From: Streptomyces hyaluromycini
GTDB taxonomy: Bacteria > Actinomycetota > Actinomycetes > Streptomycetales > Streptomycetaceae
Direction: 5' to 3'
NCBI RefSeq assembly: GCF_002217755.1
Contig: NZ_BCFL01000018.1
Location: 930,001 to 994,000 of the forward strand
Length of the DNA stretch: 64,000 nt
Part shown: positions 35,124 to 44,705 of the stretch, one piece after another
Position numbering within the stretch: position 1 is the stretch's first letter
Layout: each line of letters begins with the position of its first letter
The notes under the pieces: model-generated
The model's database searches: none
Told to the model about the DNA's origin: nothing
Seen by the model: only the letters and a program-made list of their open reading frames with translations
Translations under genes and position numbers: made by a program

Positions 35124-36158
35124 ATGCGAGCAACAGTGATGTACGGCGCCCGCGACGTCCGCGTGGAGGACGTCCCGGACCCGAGGATCCAGCACCCCAC
35201 CGACGCGGTCGTCCGGGTGGTCCTGGCCTGTGTCTGCGGCAGCGACCTGTGGCCGTACGCCTCCATGCCGGCCACGGAAGAGGGCCGGCGCATGGGACAC
35301 GAGTTCCTCGGCATCGTGGAGGAGACCGGCTCCGAGGTGTCCGGGGTGAAGGCCGGTGACCTGGTGGTCGCGCCCTTCCTGTGGGCGGACAACACCTGCG
35401 TCTTCTGCAGGGAAGGTCTGCACGTGGTCTGTCCGCACGGCGGCCAGTGGGGCCCGAACGGGGTCGACGGCGGCCAGGGCGAGGCGGTCCGCGTCCCACA
35501 GGCCCAGGGCACCCTGGTCAGGCTTCCGGTGGCCGAGGACTCCGCCCTCCTGCCCTCCCTGCTGAGCCTCTCCGACGTGCTGTGCACCGGCCACCACAGC
35601 GCGGTCAAGGCAGGAGTCGACGAGCGCACCACCGTCACCGTGATCGGCGACGGCGCGGTCGGCCTGTCCGCCGTCCTGGCCGCCAGGCGGCTCGGAGCCG
35701 AGCGGATCATCCTGATGGGCCGGCACAAGGACCGCACCGACCTGGGCGTCGAGTTCGGGGCCACCGAGGTCGTCGCCGAGCGCGGCGAGGAAGGCATCGC
35801 CCGGGTGCGGGAACTGACCGGCGGCATGGGCACCCACGCCGTGCTCGAATGCGTCGGCGCGCTGTCGGCCCTGGAGACGGGCCTCGGCGTGGTCCGGCCC
35901 GGCGGCGCGATCAGCCGGGTCGGCGTGCCGCAGTACGGCGAGATCCCCTTCGGGTTCCTGGACTTCGCGAAGAACGTCACCCTCACCGGCGGCGTGGCCC
36001 CGGCCCGCGCCTACATGGAGGAACTGCTGCCCGACATCCTGGAGGGGAGGATCGAGCCGGGCCGCGTCTTCGACCGCACCGTGGACCTGGACGGCACCCC
36101 CGACGCCTACCGCGCGATGGCCGGCCGGGAGGCGCTGAAGGTCCTGATCAAGCCCTGA
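35124..36158 (+). CDS. Zinc-dependent alcohol dehydrogenase family protein
   Basis: A 344-residue medium-chain dehydrogenase. Catalytic-zinc ligands are C38 (ACVCGSDLW) and H59/E60 (GHEFLG). A reduced structural-zinc loop has CVFCREGLHVVC. The Rossmann fold has VIGDGAVGLSA. The enzyme oxidises or reduces an alcohol/aldehyde with NAD(P); the substrate is unknown. ATG 35124 starts the conserved domain. It converges on the second XRE regulator with 10 bases between, repeating the layout of the hydrolase-XRE pair just upstream. Confidence 0.92.
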   Translation: MRATVMYGARDVRVEDVPDPRIQHPTDAVVRVVLACVCGSDLWPYASMPATEEGRRMGHEFLGIVEETGSEVSGVKAGDLVVAPFLWADNTCVFCREGLHVVCPHGGQWGPNGVDGGQGEAVRVPQAQGTLVRLPVAEDSALLPSLLSLSDVLCTGHHSAVKAGVDERTTVTVIGDGAVGLSAVLAARRLGAERIILMGRHKDRTDLGVEFGATEVVAERGEEGIARVRELTGGMGTHAVLECVGALSALETGLGVVRPGGAISRVGVPQYGEIPFGFLDFAKNVTLTGGVAPARAYMEELLPDILEGRIEPGRVFDRTVDLDGTPDAYRAMAGREALKVLIKP

Positions 36159-36168
36159 CGGACGGGGG

Positions 36169-37065
36169 TCAGCCCTGCTGCTCGCCGGCGGATCGCGCGG
36201 CGGCCCCGGCGCCGGCCCCGTCGAGGAGGAGCATCTTGTCGTGGTCGGGGGTGCCGGGTTCGGCGAAGAACACGACGAGGCGGTCGCCGGGGGTGCCGTC
36301 GAGCTGCATGGACTGGTAGCCGAGGGTGAGGTCGCCGGCCTCCGGGTGGCGGAAGGTCTTGTCGCCGCGCGGGTGCGGCTGCACGTCGTAGTCCGTCCAA
36401 CGGCGCACGAACTCCGGGCTTTCCCGCATGAGTTCGTCGATGAGCGGGGCCAGGCCGGGCGTGTCCGGTTCGGTGCCGGCCAGGGCGCGGACGCGGCCGA
36501 CGCAGGTGCGGACCTGCTCGTCCCAGTCGGCGAACAGCTTCGGCGCGTGCGGGTCCAGGAAGAGGTAGCGCAGGGCGTTGCGCCGCTCTGCCGGCCACTC
36601 CTGCGTCCCCGCGAACAGGCGGACCGAGCCGGGGTTGCCGGCGAGGATGTCCATGGTGCGGCTGATCACGTACGCGGGGTTGGGCCGCAGGCTCTCCAGC
36701 ATCAGCTCGATGCCGGGCCGCACGGTCCGTTCGGATGCGGCCGGCGGTCCCGGCGCGGACCTTCTGTCGGCCCGCTCGGCGAGATCGCGCAGATGCCGGT
36801 GCTCGTGCGCGTCCAGCCGGAGGGCACGGGCGAGGGCGTCGACGACGGCAGGACTGGGGTTGGTCTCCTGGCCGCGCTCCAAGCGCGCGTAGTAGTCGAT
36901 GCTGATCCCGGCCAGCGTGGCCAGCTCCTCGCGGCGCAGCCCCGGCGTGCGCCGCAGCCCGGCGCCCGTCGCCAGACCGACGTCCTTGGGCGTCACCCGG
37001 CTCCGGCGGGTGCGAAGGAAGACTCCCAGCCCGCTGCCGCCGGCGTTCCGCTGCTCACGCGCCAT
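36169..37065 (-). CDS. XRE-family regulator with MmyB-like ligand domain (2)
   Basis: A 298-residue paralogue of the regulator at 33953-34915. The HTH is LRREELATLAGISIDYYARLERG and the ligand domain has MDILAGNPGSVRLF and RHPEAGDLTLGYQSM. ATG 37065 is taken as the start since the regulator family begins there; the frame is open to 37146. A triple palindrome at 37130-37155 lies about 65 bases upstream and is a good candidate for autoregulation. Confidence 0.9.
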   Translation of the reverse strand: MAREQRNAGGSGLGVFLRTRRSRVTPKDVGLATGAGLRRTPGLRREELATLAGISIDYYARLERGQETNPSPAVVDALARALRLDAHEHRHLRDLAERADRRSAPGPPAASERTVRPGIELMLESLRPNPAYVISRTMDILAGNPGSVRLFAGTQEWPAERRNALRYLFLDPHAPKLFADWDEQVRTCVGRVRALAGTEPDTPGLAPLIDELMRESPEFVRRWTDYDVQPHPRGDKTFRHPEAGDLTLGYQSMQLDGTPGDRLVVFFAEPGTPDHDKMLLLDGAGAGAAARSAGEQQG

Positions 37066-37129
37066 GTGGTCCAGTATGCAGCCGGAGTCATCGCCCGATC
37101 TGCCGTCCTCTCCGGTGTTCAGGCCGGCG

Positions 37130-37155
37130 GTCCGGACGGTGTACACGGTCCGGAC
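37130..37155. promoter_or_regulatory. Triple 8-bp palindrome upstream of XRE regulator 2
   Basis: GTCCGGAC, then GTGTACAC, then GTCCGGAC, each separated by a single G. Each unit is a perfect palindrome and the whole is nearly symmetrical. Its position 65-90 bases before the regulator start fits an operator. Confidence 0.55.
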
Positions 37156-37196
37156 CCGGGCGCTCCGCCTGCTCGCGCGCCGACGGGGATGCGTCG

Positions 37197-38108
37197 TCAG
37201 GAAGCCTGCCGGCTGCCCTGCTCCGACGCGGTGACGTTCCGGCGGGAGCCGGTCTTCTTCCGCTCCTCCAGATGGGCGTATCCCATCAGGCCGACCAGGA
37301 TCGCCAGGAGCACGGCCGAGGAGCCGGCCGTTCCGAGGTCGAGCCCGCCCTTGGCGACGGGTTTGGTGAGAAAGTCACCGGCCGTGGCCCCGAGCGGCCG
37401 GGTGAGGACGAAGGCGACCCAGAACAGTACGACGTTGGGCACCGCGGGCACCCGCATCAGGACCAGCAGCACGGCGAGCAGTCCGGAGATCAGGAGGGCG
37501 CCGCCCGCGTAACCGAGTCCGGAGCTGTCGGACAGGAAGTCGCCCATCGAGGTGCCCAGGGTGTTGGAGACCAGGATCGCCGACCAGAACAGCGCCTCCC
37601 CGCGGAAGGAGACGATGTCGCGGATGACGAAGGTCATCCCGGTGTACTTCCAGACGGCGAAGATGGCGATCAGGATCGAGACCAGGATCGCGGCGCCGAC
37701 GGGGTATCCCAGTCCGAGGCCCTGTGGCCCCCAGCCGAGCGACGAGGCTCCGCCGGAGAGGTAGCTCGTGTCACGGTTCATGAAGTCGGACATGGTGGTC
37801 CCGGCCATGCTGGTGGACAGGATGACCGTCCAGTAGAAGAACGGGTTGTAGCGCAGGGACCTGAGCTGGACGACCAGTGTGACCACGAAGATGAGGAAGA
37901 GCAGGACCGTCGTGACGAAGTAGCCGAGCTTGAGCGTCTGGGCGAACAGGTCACCGGCAGTCTCGCCGAGGGTCGTGGCGGCGGTCTTCATGACCCAGAA
38001 AGCCAGGGTCACCTCCGGCAGTTTCTTCATCACGGACCTGCCGGTGCCGGTGACATCCGGCTCGGTGAGGACTTCGGTTTCGTTCAAGGTCGGACTCCTT
38101 GTCGTCAT
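37197..38108 (-). CDS. COG4705-type multi-spanning membrane protein
   Basis: A 303-residue integral membrane protein with about eight helices. A short motif recurs four times, at the start of alternate helices: LGETAGDLF, AGTTMSDFM, LGTSMGDFL and LGATAGDFL. This internal repeat is typical of the uncharacterised COG4705 family. Transport or membrane-stress roles have been proposed for such proteins but none is shown here. A promoter box shared with the neighbouring two-component operon lies about 100 bases upstream. Confidence 0.85.
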   Translation of the reverse strand: MTTRSPTLNETEVLTEPDVTGTGRSVMKKLPEVTLAFWVMKTAATTLGETAGDLFAQTLKLGYFVTTVLLFLIFVVTLVVQLRSLRYNPFFYWTVILSTSMAGTTMSDFMNRDTSYLSGGASSLGWGPQGLGLGYPVGAAILVSILIAIFAVWKYTGMTFVIRDIVSFRGEALFWSAILVSNTLGTSMGDFLSDSSGLGYAGGALLISGLLAVLLVLMRVPAVPNVVLFWVAFVLTRPLGATAGDFLTKPVAKGGLDLGTAGSSAVLLAILVGLMGYAHLEERKKTGSRRNVTASEQGSRQAS

Positions 38109-38181
38109 GGCGCCGGGTCACCTGCCCAAACCCGTCTTCGCCACGGCTCACGGTTTGTCGCCCGCCAGACAACCGGCGCGG

Positions 38182-38223
38182 GATAAGTCATGTGCCACTC
38201 GCGGGGTGAAGCTTCCGTGAAGC
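38182..38223 (-). promoter_or_regulatory. Shared promoter with OmpR-type box (copy 1)
   Basis: On the plus strand: TGAAGC-TTCCG-TGAAGC at 38207-38223, preceded by CCACTCGC, and GATAA at 38182-38186. On the minus strand this reads two GCTTCA half-sites with an 11-bp period, then GCGAGTGG, then a TTATC -10-like element. The order and spacing are the same as at 41288-41329. Confidence 0.7.
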
Positions 38224-38301
38224 AGCCCTGTCAGACCGCTGTGCCGCCCTGCGGGGACGGAAGGGACGGTGAGGACGGTGCGGGACGGGCGGGCCCCACG
38301 C

Positions 38302-39393
38302 TCACATCGGCACTACGGGTATGCGCAGGGTGAACGTGGCGCCGTTGCCCGGTCCGGGCGACGACGCGGTGACGTCTCCGCCGTGGGCGCGGGCGATGCC
38401 CCGGGCGATGGTCAGTCCGATGCCGCTGCCGCCGGCCGGAGCGGGCCGGCCAGGGTGCTCAAGGCGTTCGAAGCGGCTGAAGATCCGGTTCAGGTCGCCG
38501 GCGGTGATGCCGAGGCCGTCGTCCGTGACGAGGACGAGGACGTCGGGTGGCGCGTCCGGGCCGGTGCCCGCGTCGCTGCGGACGGAGATCGATACGTGCC
38601 CGTCGTGGTCGCACGCGGCCAGGGCGTTGCCGAGCAGGTTCACGAGTACCTGGGCGATGCGGTCGGGGTCGCAGGAGGCGACGGCCGGGGTGTCCGCCGC
38701 GATGGTGAGGGCGACCCGCTGATCGTCGTACTGGGGGCGCAGTCGTTCGGCGGTAGCCCGGGCCAGTGCGGCGACGTCGGAGGGCTTGCGGTGGAGGGCG
38801 AAGGCTCCCTCCTCCACCCGGGACAGGCTGGACAGGTCGGAGGCCAGCCGGCGCAGCCGGTCCAGATCGTCGGTGAGCGAGGCGAACATCGCGTCGTCCG
38901 GCGCGAAGATGCCGTCGGCCATGCCCTCGATCTGGCCGCGCAGGATGGTGATGGGGGTCTTCATCTCGTGGGCGACCTCGGAGACCAGCCGGGCGCGGCG
39001 CCGCTCGGTGTCCGCGAGTGCGGCCGCCAGCGTGTTCACGTCCGCGACCAGCGCGGCGAGGCCCGGTTCGCTGGGCAGGTCGAGGACGTGGTCGTAGCGT
39101 CCCTCGGCGAGCCGGTGGGTGGCGGCTCGCACGGTGTCCAGGGGGCGCACCAGGAACCGGGACATCACGACCGCCGCGACGACGGCCGCGGCCGCCCCGC
39201 TCCACAGGCCCATCGCGTCGGGGTCCAGGTAGTCGTGTGCGGGGCCGTTCATCAGTTCCCTGGTTCCCGACATCGCCCCGACCGCCACGAGCACGACCGT
39301 GACATGGGAGAGCACCAGGCGGGTGCGCAGCGACAGGCGGGCGTGGAACCTGCGCCACCGGGTCCGCCACCGGGCCGGTCGCACGGGGTTCAC
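38302..39393 (-). CDS. Sensor histidine kinase (HisKA type)
   Basis: A 363-residue membrane kinase. Two membrane segments at about 25-42 and 62-78 enclose a very short (about 20 residues) external loop. HAMP follows, then HisKA with the phosphorylated His in EVAHEMKTP (H142) and an HATPase with DDGLGITAGDL and GGSGIGLTIARGI. GTG 39393 overlaps the response-regulator stop by 4 bases. The short loop suggests that the signal is sensed in or at the membrane. Partner of the response regulator at 39390-40118. Confidence 0.93.
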   Translation of the reverse strand: MNPVRPARWRTRWRRFHARLSLRTRLVLSHVTVVLVAVGAMSGTRELMNGPAHDYLDPDAMGLWSGAAAAVVAAVVMSRFLVRPLDTVRAATHRLAEGRYDHVLDLPSEPGLAALVADVNTLAAALADTERRRARLVSEVAHEMKTPITILRGQIEGMADGIFAPDDAMFASLTDDLDRLRRLASDLSSLSRVEEGAFALHRKPSDVAALARATAERLRPQYDDQRVALTIAADTPAVASCDPDRIAQVLVNLLGNALAACDHDGHVSISVRSDAGTGPDAPPDVLVLVTDDGLGITAGDLNRIFSRFERLEHPGRPAPAGGSGIGLTIARGIARAHGGDVTASSPGPGNGATFTLRIPVVPM

Positions 39394-40118
39394 GTCCTTC
39401 CGCCGCGCGGGTGATCACGGCCGACGAACCGGTAGCCGACGTTGCGGACGGTACCCACGAACCGGGGCGCGTTGGCGTCGTCGCAGAGCGCGCGGCGCAG
39501 CGTCCGGATGTGCACGTCCACGACTCGTTCGTCGCCGAAGAAGTCCTCGCCCCACACCTGGGCCAGCAGACCGCGCCGGGTGAACACCCGGCCGGGGGCG
39601 CGGGCCATGGCGATCAGCAGGTCGAAGTCGAGGGCGGACAGCTCCGCCGTCCGATCGCCGTCGACCAGGACGGTCCGGGTACTCGGGTCGATGGTCAGAC
39701 CCTCGAAGTTCAGGGTGCCGTCGGCCGCGTCCTGTTCCGCTCCGGGCCCGCTCTCGGCGCGCCGCAGGATGGCCCGGACGCGCAGCGCCAGCTCGCGCGG
39801 GCTGAACGGCTTGGTGACGTAGTCGTCGCTGCCGGTGGTGAAGCCGATGAGCCGGTCCACCTCTTCGTCCCTGGCGGTGAGCATGATCACGGGGACCTGG
39901 CTGGACTGCCGGATCCGGCGCAGTACCTGGAAGCCGTCCAGTCCGGGCAGCATCACGTCCAGCACGACCAGATCAGGCCGGTCGCGGGTGACCGCCTGCA
40001 GGCCGGAGGGTCCGTCCGGGGCCTCCAGGACCTCGAACCCGTCCGCCTCCAGATAACCGCGTACGGTCATGCGGATCTTGGGCTCGTCATCGACGACCAG
40101 AACCCGTTGCGTACTCAT
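39390..40118 (-). CDS. OmpR-family response regulator
   Basis: A 242-residue regulator. The receiver domain has acidic pocket DD (10-11) and phospho-acceptor D54 in VVLDVMLPG. The C-terminal winged helix contains ELSALDFDLLIAMARAPGRVFTRRGLL and the VDVHIRTLRRAL recognition helix. Its start overlaps the DMT transporter stop by 4 bases, and its stop overlaps the kinase start. Direct repeats of GCTTCA with 11-bp spacing upstream of this operon and of the COG4705 gene are the likely binding sites. Confidence 0.94.
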   Translation of the reverse strand: MSTQRVLVVDDEPKIRMTVRGYLEADGFEVLEAPDGPSGLQAVTRDRPDLVVLDVMLPGLDGFQVLRRIRQSSQVPVIMLTARDEEVDRLIGFTTGSDDYVTKPFSPRELALRVRAILRRAESGPGAEQDAADGTLNFEGLTIDPSTRTVLVDGDRTAELSALDFDLLIAMARAPGRVFTRRGLLAQVWGEDFFGDERVVDVHIRTLRRALCDDANAPRFVGTVRNVGYRFVGRDHPRGGRT

Positions 40119-41146
40119 CGTGCTCGCTTTCGCTTTCGGTCTCGGCTTTCGGTCTCAGGTGCGGGGTCCGGTACGGATGCGGAGCGTCCGGCGGCCTGGA
40201 GGCGGAGGTCGTCGAATCGGTCCAGCGTACGGCGGACGTCGTGACGCGGCCGGGTGAGCGGGCCGGCTGTCACGGCCCGCTCCTGCGGTGGCGAGGGTGC
40301 TCGCAGGTGGGGGAAGGGCGTGGCACGGGTGATCTGGAGTACGCCTGCGAGGGCGATCGCCCAGCAGGCCAGTCCGGCGAGTGCGGTAACCGGGGTGAGC
40401 CCGGGGGCCTCGCCGAGCAGGCCGATCCCGATCGCGACGGCGACGAACGGGTCGACCACGGTCAGGCAGCCGACCGTGACCTCCGGCGGCCCCGACGCCT
40501 GGGCTTTCTGGACGAGCCAGAAGCCCGCGAGAACGGTCAGGGCCAGAGCCGCGAGCGTGCCGCACAGCACGGGACTCACGCCGGAGGTCGTGAACTCCTC
40601 GCCCGCCGCCCGGATCAGTACCGACATGCAGCCGTACGAGCTGCCCGCGCCGACGGCCGCCGCCAGGCACCGCCGCCGGCCGCGCAGCACCCCTGCGAGT
40701 GCGGTGCAGCCGGTCACCATCGCCAGGACCAGCAGCCCCGCCCGCACCTGGGCGGTCGCCGAGACGGAGGTGGCAACGGTGATCCGCGCGGCCAGCGTCG
40801 CGAAAGCCCCCGTCCCGAGGACCACCGCCAGCAGCGCGATCCCCGTGGCCGCGCCGAGCCGGGCCCGGCGCGCCCGCAGCCCCCAGAGCACGCTCACCAC
40901 GACCCCGGTCACGCCCAGCGGTTGCACGACCGTCACCGGAGCCAGCCGCAGAGCGGTCACGTGCAGGCCCGCACCGGACGCCATCAGGACCAGCCCGGCA
41001 AGCCAGCGCGGCCGCCGGACCACGGACTTTCGCGGGCCGACGGCGGCACCGCGCGGCGGCTGGTGCAGAGCCTGGTGCTGGAGCCGTGCGCCCGCCGCGT
41101 AACCGCACGCGTCCAGAACCGCCAGAACCATGGCGAGCACGATCAC
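40115..41146 (-). CDS. DMT-superfamily (EamA-like) transporter
   Basis: A 343-residue membrane protein with about nine to ten helices in two halves (PVTVVQPLGVTGVVVSVLWG, then VGCLTVVDPFVAVAIGIGLLGE). The last about 60 residues are an Arg-rich cytoplasmic tail. GTG 41146. It is the first gene of the operon with the response regulator and kinase, so its export substrate or membrane state may be connected with the signal. The substrate is unknown. Confidence 0.85.
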   Translation of the reverse strand: MIVLAMVLAVLDACGYAAGARLQHQALHQPPRGAAVGPRKSVVRRPRWLAGLVLMASGAGLHVTALRLAPVTVVQPLGVTGVVVSVLWGLRARRARLGAATGIALLAVVLGTGAFATLAARITVATSVSATAQVRAGLLVLAMVTGCTALAGVLRGRRRCLAAAVGAGSSYGCMSVLIRAAGEEFTTSGVSPVLCGTLAALALTVLAGFWLVQKAQASGPPEVTVGCLTVVDPFVAVAIGIGLLGEAPGLTPVTALAGLACWAIALAGVLQITRATPFPHLRAPSPPQERAVTAGPLTRPRHDVRRTLDRFDDLRLQAAGRSASVPDPAPETESRDRKRKRAR

Positions 41147-41287
41147 GGCCGGCTCCGTCCATCGTGCCGCACCCCGGCCGTCGCGAAGGCCGTGAGGGCA
41201 GCCGTCGTCGGACGCCCCGGATCACGGTGACCGGCAGCGGCCGGCAGCGAATGGAGACTCTGCATGCCCGTCACACAACGCGGACCC

Positions 41288-41329
41288 GATAAGGCGGACA
41301 CCACTCGCCGTATGAAGCTTCCATGAAGC
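41288..41329 (-). promoter_or_regulatory. Shared promoter with OmpR-type box (copy 2)
   Basis: TGAAGC-TTCCA-TGAAGC at 41313-41329, preceded by CCACTCGC, with GATAA at 41288-41292. Distances from the box to GATAA equal those of copy 1. It lies about 140-180 bases upstream of the transporter start, so it probably drives the transporter-regulator-kinase operon. Confidence 0.7.
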
Positions 41330-41400
41330 CACCGCTCGCCTCCGGAGCGGGCGCTCGTCTCCGGAGCGGCCATGCCGGCAAGCCTCCCTGGGGCCTCCTG

Positions 41401-41450
41401 GGGTCTCCCTGGGTCTCCCTGGGTCTCCCTGGGTCTCCTTGGGTCTCCTT
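41401..41450. repeat. Five 10-bp tandem repeats
   Basis: Five copies of GGGTCTCCCT (two end in TT), with weaker units on either side. They lie in the 443-base gap between the two-component operon and the phosphoesterase gene. Otherwise this gap holds only the box listed above. Confidence 0.85.
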
Positions 41451-41589
41451 GGGGAAAACCAGACCTGCTTGGTGAAGCCCCGACCGCCCATTCCGGGTGT
41501 GTTCACAGCTGCGCCGGTTCCGGTACACAGGGCGCGACTCTGATGAGCCCGGCACCCGCAGCACGCTCCGAACACCCGGGAGAGATCAG

Positions 41590-43242
41590 ATGTCCAGACG
41601 TTACGTCAGACCCGCAGCCTTCCTCGCCGCCACCGGAGTCCTGGCCGGAGTGACCGCCGCCCAGCCCTCCGCGTTCGCCGCCTCCCCCCACCCGGCGGCC
41701 GCCGCCAAGCACGTTCTGCTGATCTCCGTCGACGGGCTGCACCAGTCGGACCTGACCTGGTACATCGCCGGACACCCGAAGTCCGCGCTGGCCCGGCTGG
41801 TCGGCGGCGGCGTGGAGTACACCCACGCCAGCACCACCACGCCGTCCGACTCCTTCCCCGGCATGGTCGCCCAGGCGACCGGCGGCAGCCCCGGCACCAC
41901 GGGCGTCTACTACGACGACACCTACAACGCCGCGCTTCTCCCGGCGGGAACCACCAGTTGCAAGGGCGTCAAGCCCGGGGTCGAGGTGGACCTCACCGAG
42001 GACCTGGACAAGAACCAGGCCTCCATCGACGCCGGTCAGGGCCTCGCGGGCCTGCCGGACAGCATCCTGTCGATGACCGGCCGGCCGGAGAGCCTGATCA
42101 ACGCGTCGAAGCTGCCCGTCGACCCGAAGACCTGCAAGCCGGTCTACCCGCACTCGTACCTCAAGGTGAACACGATCTTCGAGGTGGCCCGCCAGGCCGG
42201 TCTGCGCACCGCCTGGTCGGACAAGCACGCCGCCTACGAGATCCTCGACGGCCCCTCGGGCACCGGCGTCCAGGACCTGTTCACCCCGGAGATCAACAGC
42301 GACGCCCTCGGCTACGCCGCCGGTGACGACTGGACCAAGGACAACAAGGCCACCGAGCAGTACGACGGCTACAAGGTGAAGGCCGTCCTCAACGAGATCG
42401 ACGGCTACGACCACAGCCGCACCCACAAGGTCGGCACCCCGGCGATCTTCGGCCTCAACTTCCAGTCGGTCTCCACCGCGCAGAAGCTGCCCGCCTCCGA
42501 CGGCCTCACCGGCGGCTACACCGCCAAGAACGTCCCGGGCCCGCTGCTGGTGAAGAACCTGGACTTCGTCAACACGGAGATCGGCGCCCTGACCGCCGAG
42601 ATCCGCAAGCGGCACCTCTCCGGCAGCACCGCCGTCATCCTCTCCGCCAAGCACGGCCAGTCGCCCACCGACCCCGCCGCGCTCACCCGCGTCGACGACG
42701 GCCCGCTGCTGGACGGCCTCAACGCCGCCTGGAAGAAGCTGCACCCCGGCGCCGCCGACCTGGTGACGCACGCGGTGGACGACGACGCCATGCTGCTCTG
42801 GCTCTCGGACCGCTCCGCGGCCGCCACCGCCTTCGCCAAGAAGTACCTGCTCGCGCAGAGCGGCACGGGCACCGACATCAACGCCGCGCCCAAGGCCTAC
42901 ACCCACAGCGGGCTCAGCAAGGTCTACGCCGGCAAGGCCGCGGCCGGCTACTTCCACGTCAAGGCCGGCGACGCCCGGGTCCCCGACCTCTTCGGTGTCG
43001 CGCAGTACGGCGTCGTCTACACCGGCGGCACCAAGAAGATCGCCGAGCACGGCGGCGGCCACTCCGACGACCTCGACGTCCCCCTCGTCGTGTCCGGCGC
43101 CTACGTCCCGGACGGCGTGCGCGACTCCGCGCACGTGCAGACCAAGCAGATCGCACCGACGATCCTGAGCCTGCTCGGTCTCGACCCCCGCTCCCTCAAG
43201 GCCGTCCGCGAGGAGCACACCGCCGTACTGCCGGTCCGCTGA
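41590..43242 (+). CDS. Secreted alkaline-phosphatase-superfamily phosphodiesterase
   Basis: A 550-residue exported enzyme. ATG 41590 has GGGAGA six bases upstream. The signal peptide starts SRRYVRPAAFLAATG, with a twin-arginine pair that could direct Tat export, and probably ends near AFAAS. Metal and nucleophile motifs are LISVDGLHQSD and STTTPSDSFPGM; further metal ligands are in LSAKHGQSP and EHGGGHSDDLDVP. This is the nucleotide pyrophosphatase/phosphodiesterase branch. It probably releases phosphate from extracellular substrates. Confidence 0.9.
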   Translation: MSRRYVRPAAFLAATGVLAGVTAAQPSAFAASPHPAAAAKHVLLISVDGLHQSDLTWYIAGHPKSALARLVGGGVEYTHASTTTPSDSFPGMVAQATGGSPGTTGVYYDDTYNAALLPAGTTSCKGVKPGVEVDLTEDLDKNQASIDAGQGLAGLPDSILSMTGRPESLINASKLPVDPKTCKPVYPHSYLKVNTIFEVARQAGLRTAWSDKHAAYEILDGPSGTGVQDLFTPEINSDALGYAAGDDWTKDNKATEQYDGYKVKAVLNEIDGYDHSRTHKVGTPAIFGLNFQSVSTAQKLPASDGLTGGYTAKNVPGPLLVKNLDFVNTEIGALTAEIRKRHLSGSTAVILSAKHGQSPTDPAALTRVDDGPLLDGLNAAWKKLHPGAADLVTHAVDDDAMLLWLSDRSAAATAFAKKYLLAQSGTGTDINAAPKAYTHSGLSKVYAGKAAAGYFHVKAGDARVPDLFGVAQYGVVYTGGTKKIAEHGGGHSDDLDVPLVVSGAYVPDGVRDSAHVQTKQIAPTILSLLGLDPRSLKAVREEHTAVLPVR

Positions 43243-43249
43243 CCCGTCC

Positions 43250-43282
43250 GGTGCGCCCCGGCCGCACACCGCGGGGCGCACC
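43250..43282 (+). terminator. Hairpin after the phosphodiesterase gene
   Basis: GGTGCGCCCC and GGGGCGCACC form a perfect 10-bp stem 8 bases after the stop codon. This is a strong Streptomyces-type terminator without a T-run. Confidence 0.75.
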
Positions 43283-43478
43283 GGCCGCGATCCCACCACC
43301 CGACCGCCCCGCCACAGCCGACGCCCCCGGTGCGCCGCGCCGGGGGCCGGTCAGCCGGGTGATTGGCGATCAGCTCGCCATGGGCATGAATCGGATACGG
43401 GCGTACGGCCGCGCCACCCCGCGGCCGATCCGGTCCCCGATCCGACTTCCCTGTTCCGCGGCGGTACGGAGAGACGCC

Positions 43479-43814
43479 ATGAGCACAACCCATGAAATGC
43501 AGCTGGTCAACACGTTGGCATCGGGCGCCGAGGAATGGTTCTGCCCAAGTTGCCGGCGACGGATACTGATGCAGTGGCCGCCCCAGTACGAGCTGGTGGT
43601 GCTGGAGCGCGGCGACGAGACCGTCACCCATGCGGGAGGCAAGGGCGGCCTGTCGATCGTACGGACCGAAGTGCCCACCGCCCCGACCGCCTCGACCGTC
43701 CCGCAGCCGTTGGCCATGCCTTCCGGGCCGGGACCGGAGGACAGCCGCTGGCTGCGGGAGATCGGCATCGCCTGGGACGACGAGGCGGGCCCGGACTCGG
43801 ACTCCGCCGCGTGA
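43479..43814 (+). CDS. Small zinc-ribbon-like protein, unknown
   Basis: A 111-residue protein. ATG 43479 has GGAGAG six bases upstream. A single CPSC knuckle (EEWFCPSCRRRIL, about residues 20-30) followed by a strand-rich part resembles half of a zinc ribbon. The second pair of ligands is not evident, so dimeric or partial metal binding is possible. The C-terminal part is acidic and Pro-rich. Homologues are widespread in Streptomyces without known function. Confidence 0.7.
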   Translation: MSTTHEMQLVNTLASGAEEWFCPSCRRRILMQWPPQYELVVLERGDETVTHAGGKGGLSIVRTEVPTAPTASTVPQPLAMPSGPGPEDSRWLREIGIAWDDEAGPDSDSAA

Positions 43815-43845
43815 GGCGTGAGGCGTGGTCCGGTGCCCGTCACCG

Positions 43846-44703
<858 letters not shown>

Positions 44704-44705
44704 GG

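Noticed and set aside
41401-41450. CRISPR-like tandem repeat
   Set aside because: The units are 10 bp and contiguous, without spacers; simple tandem repeat.
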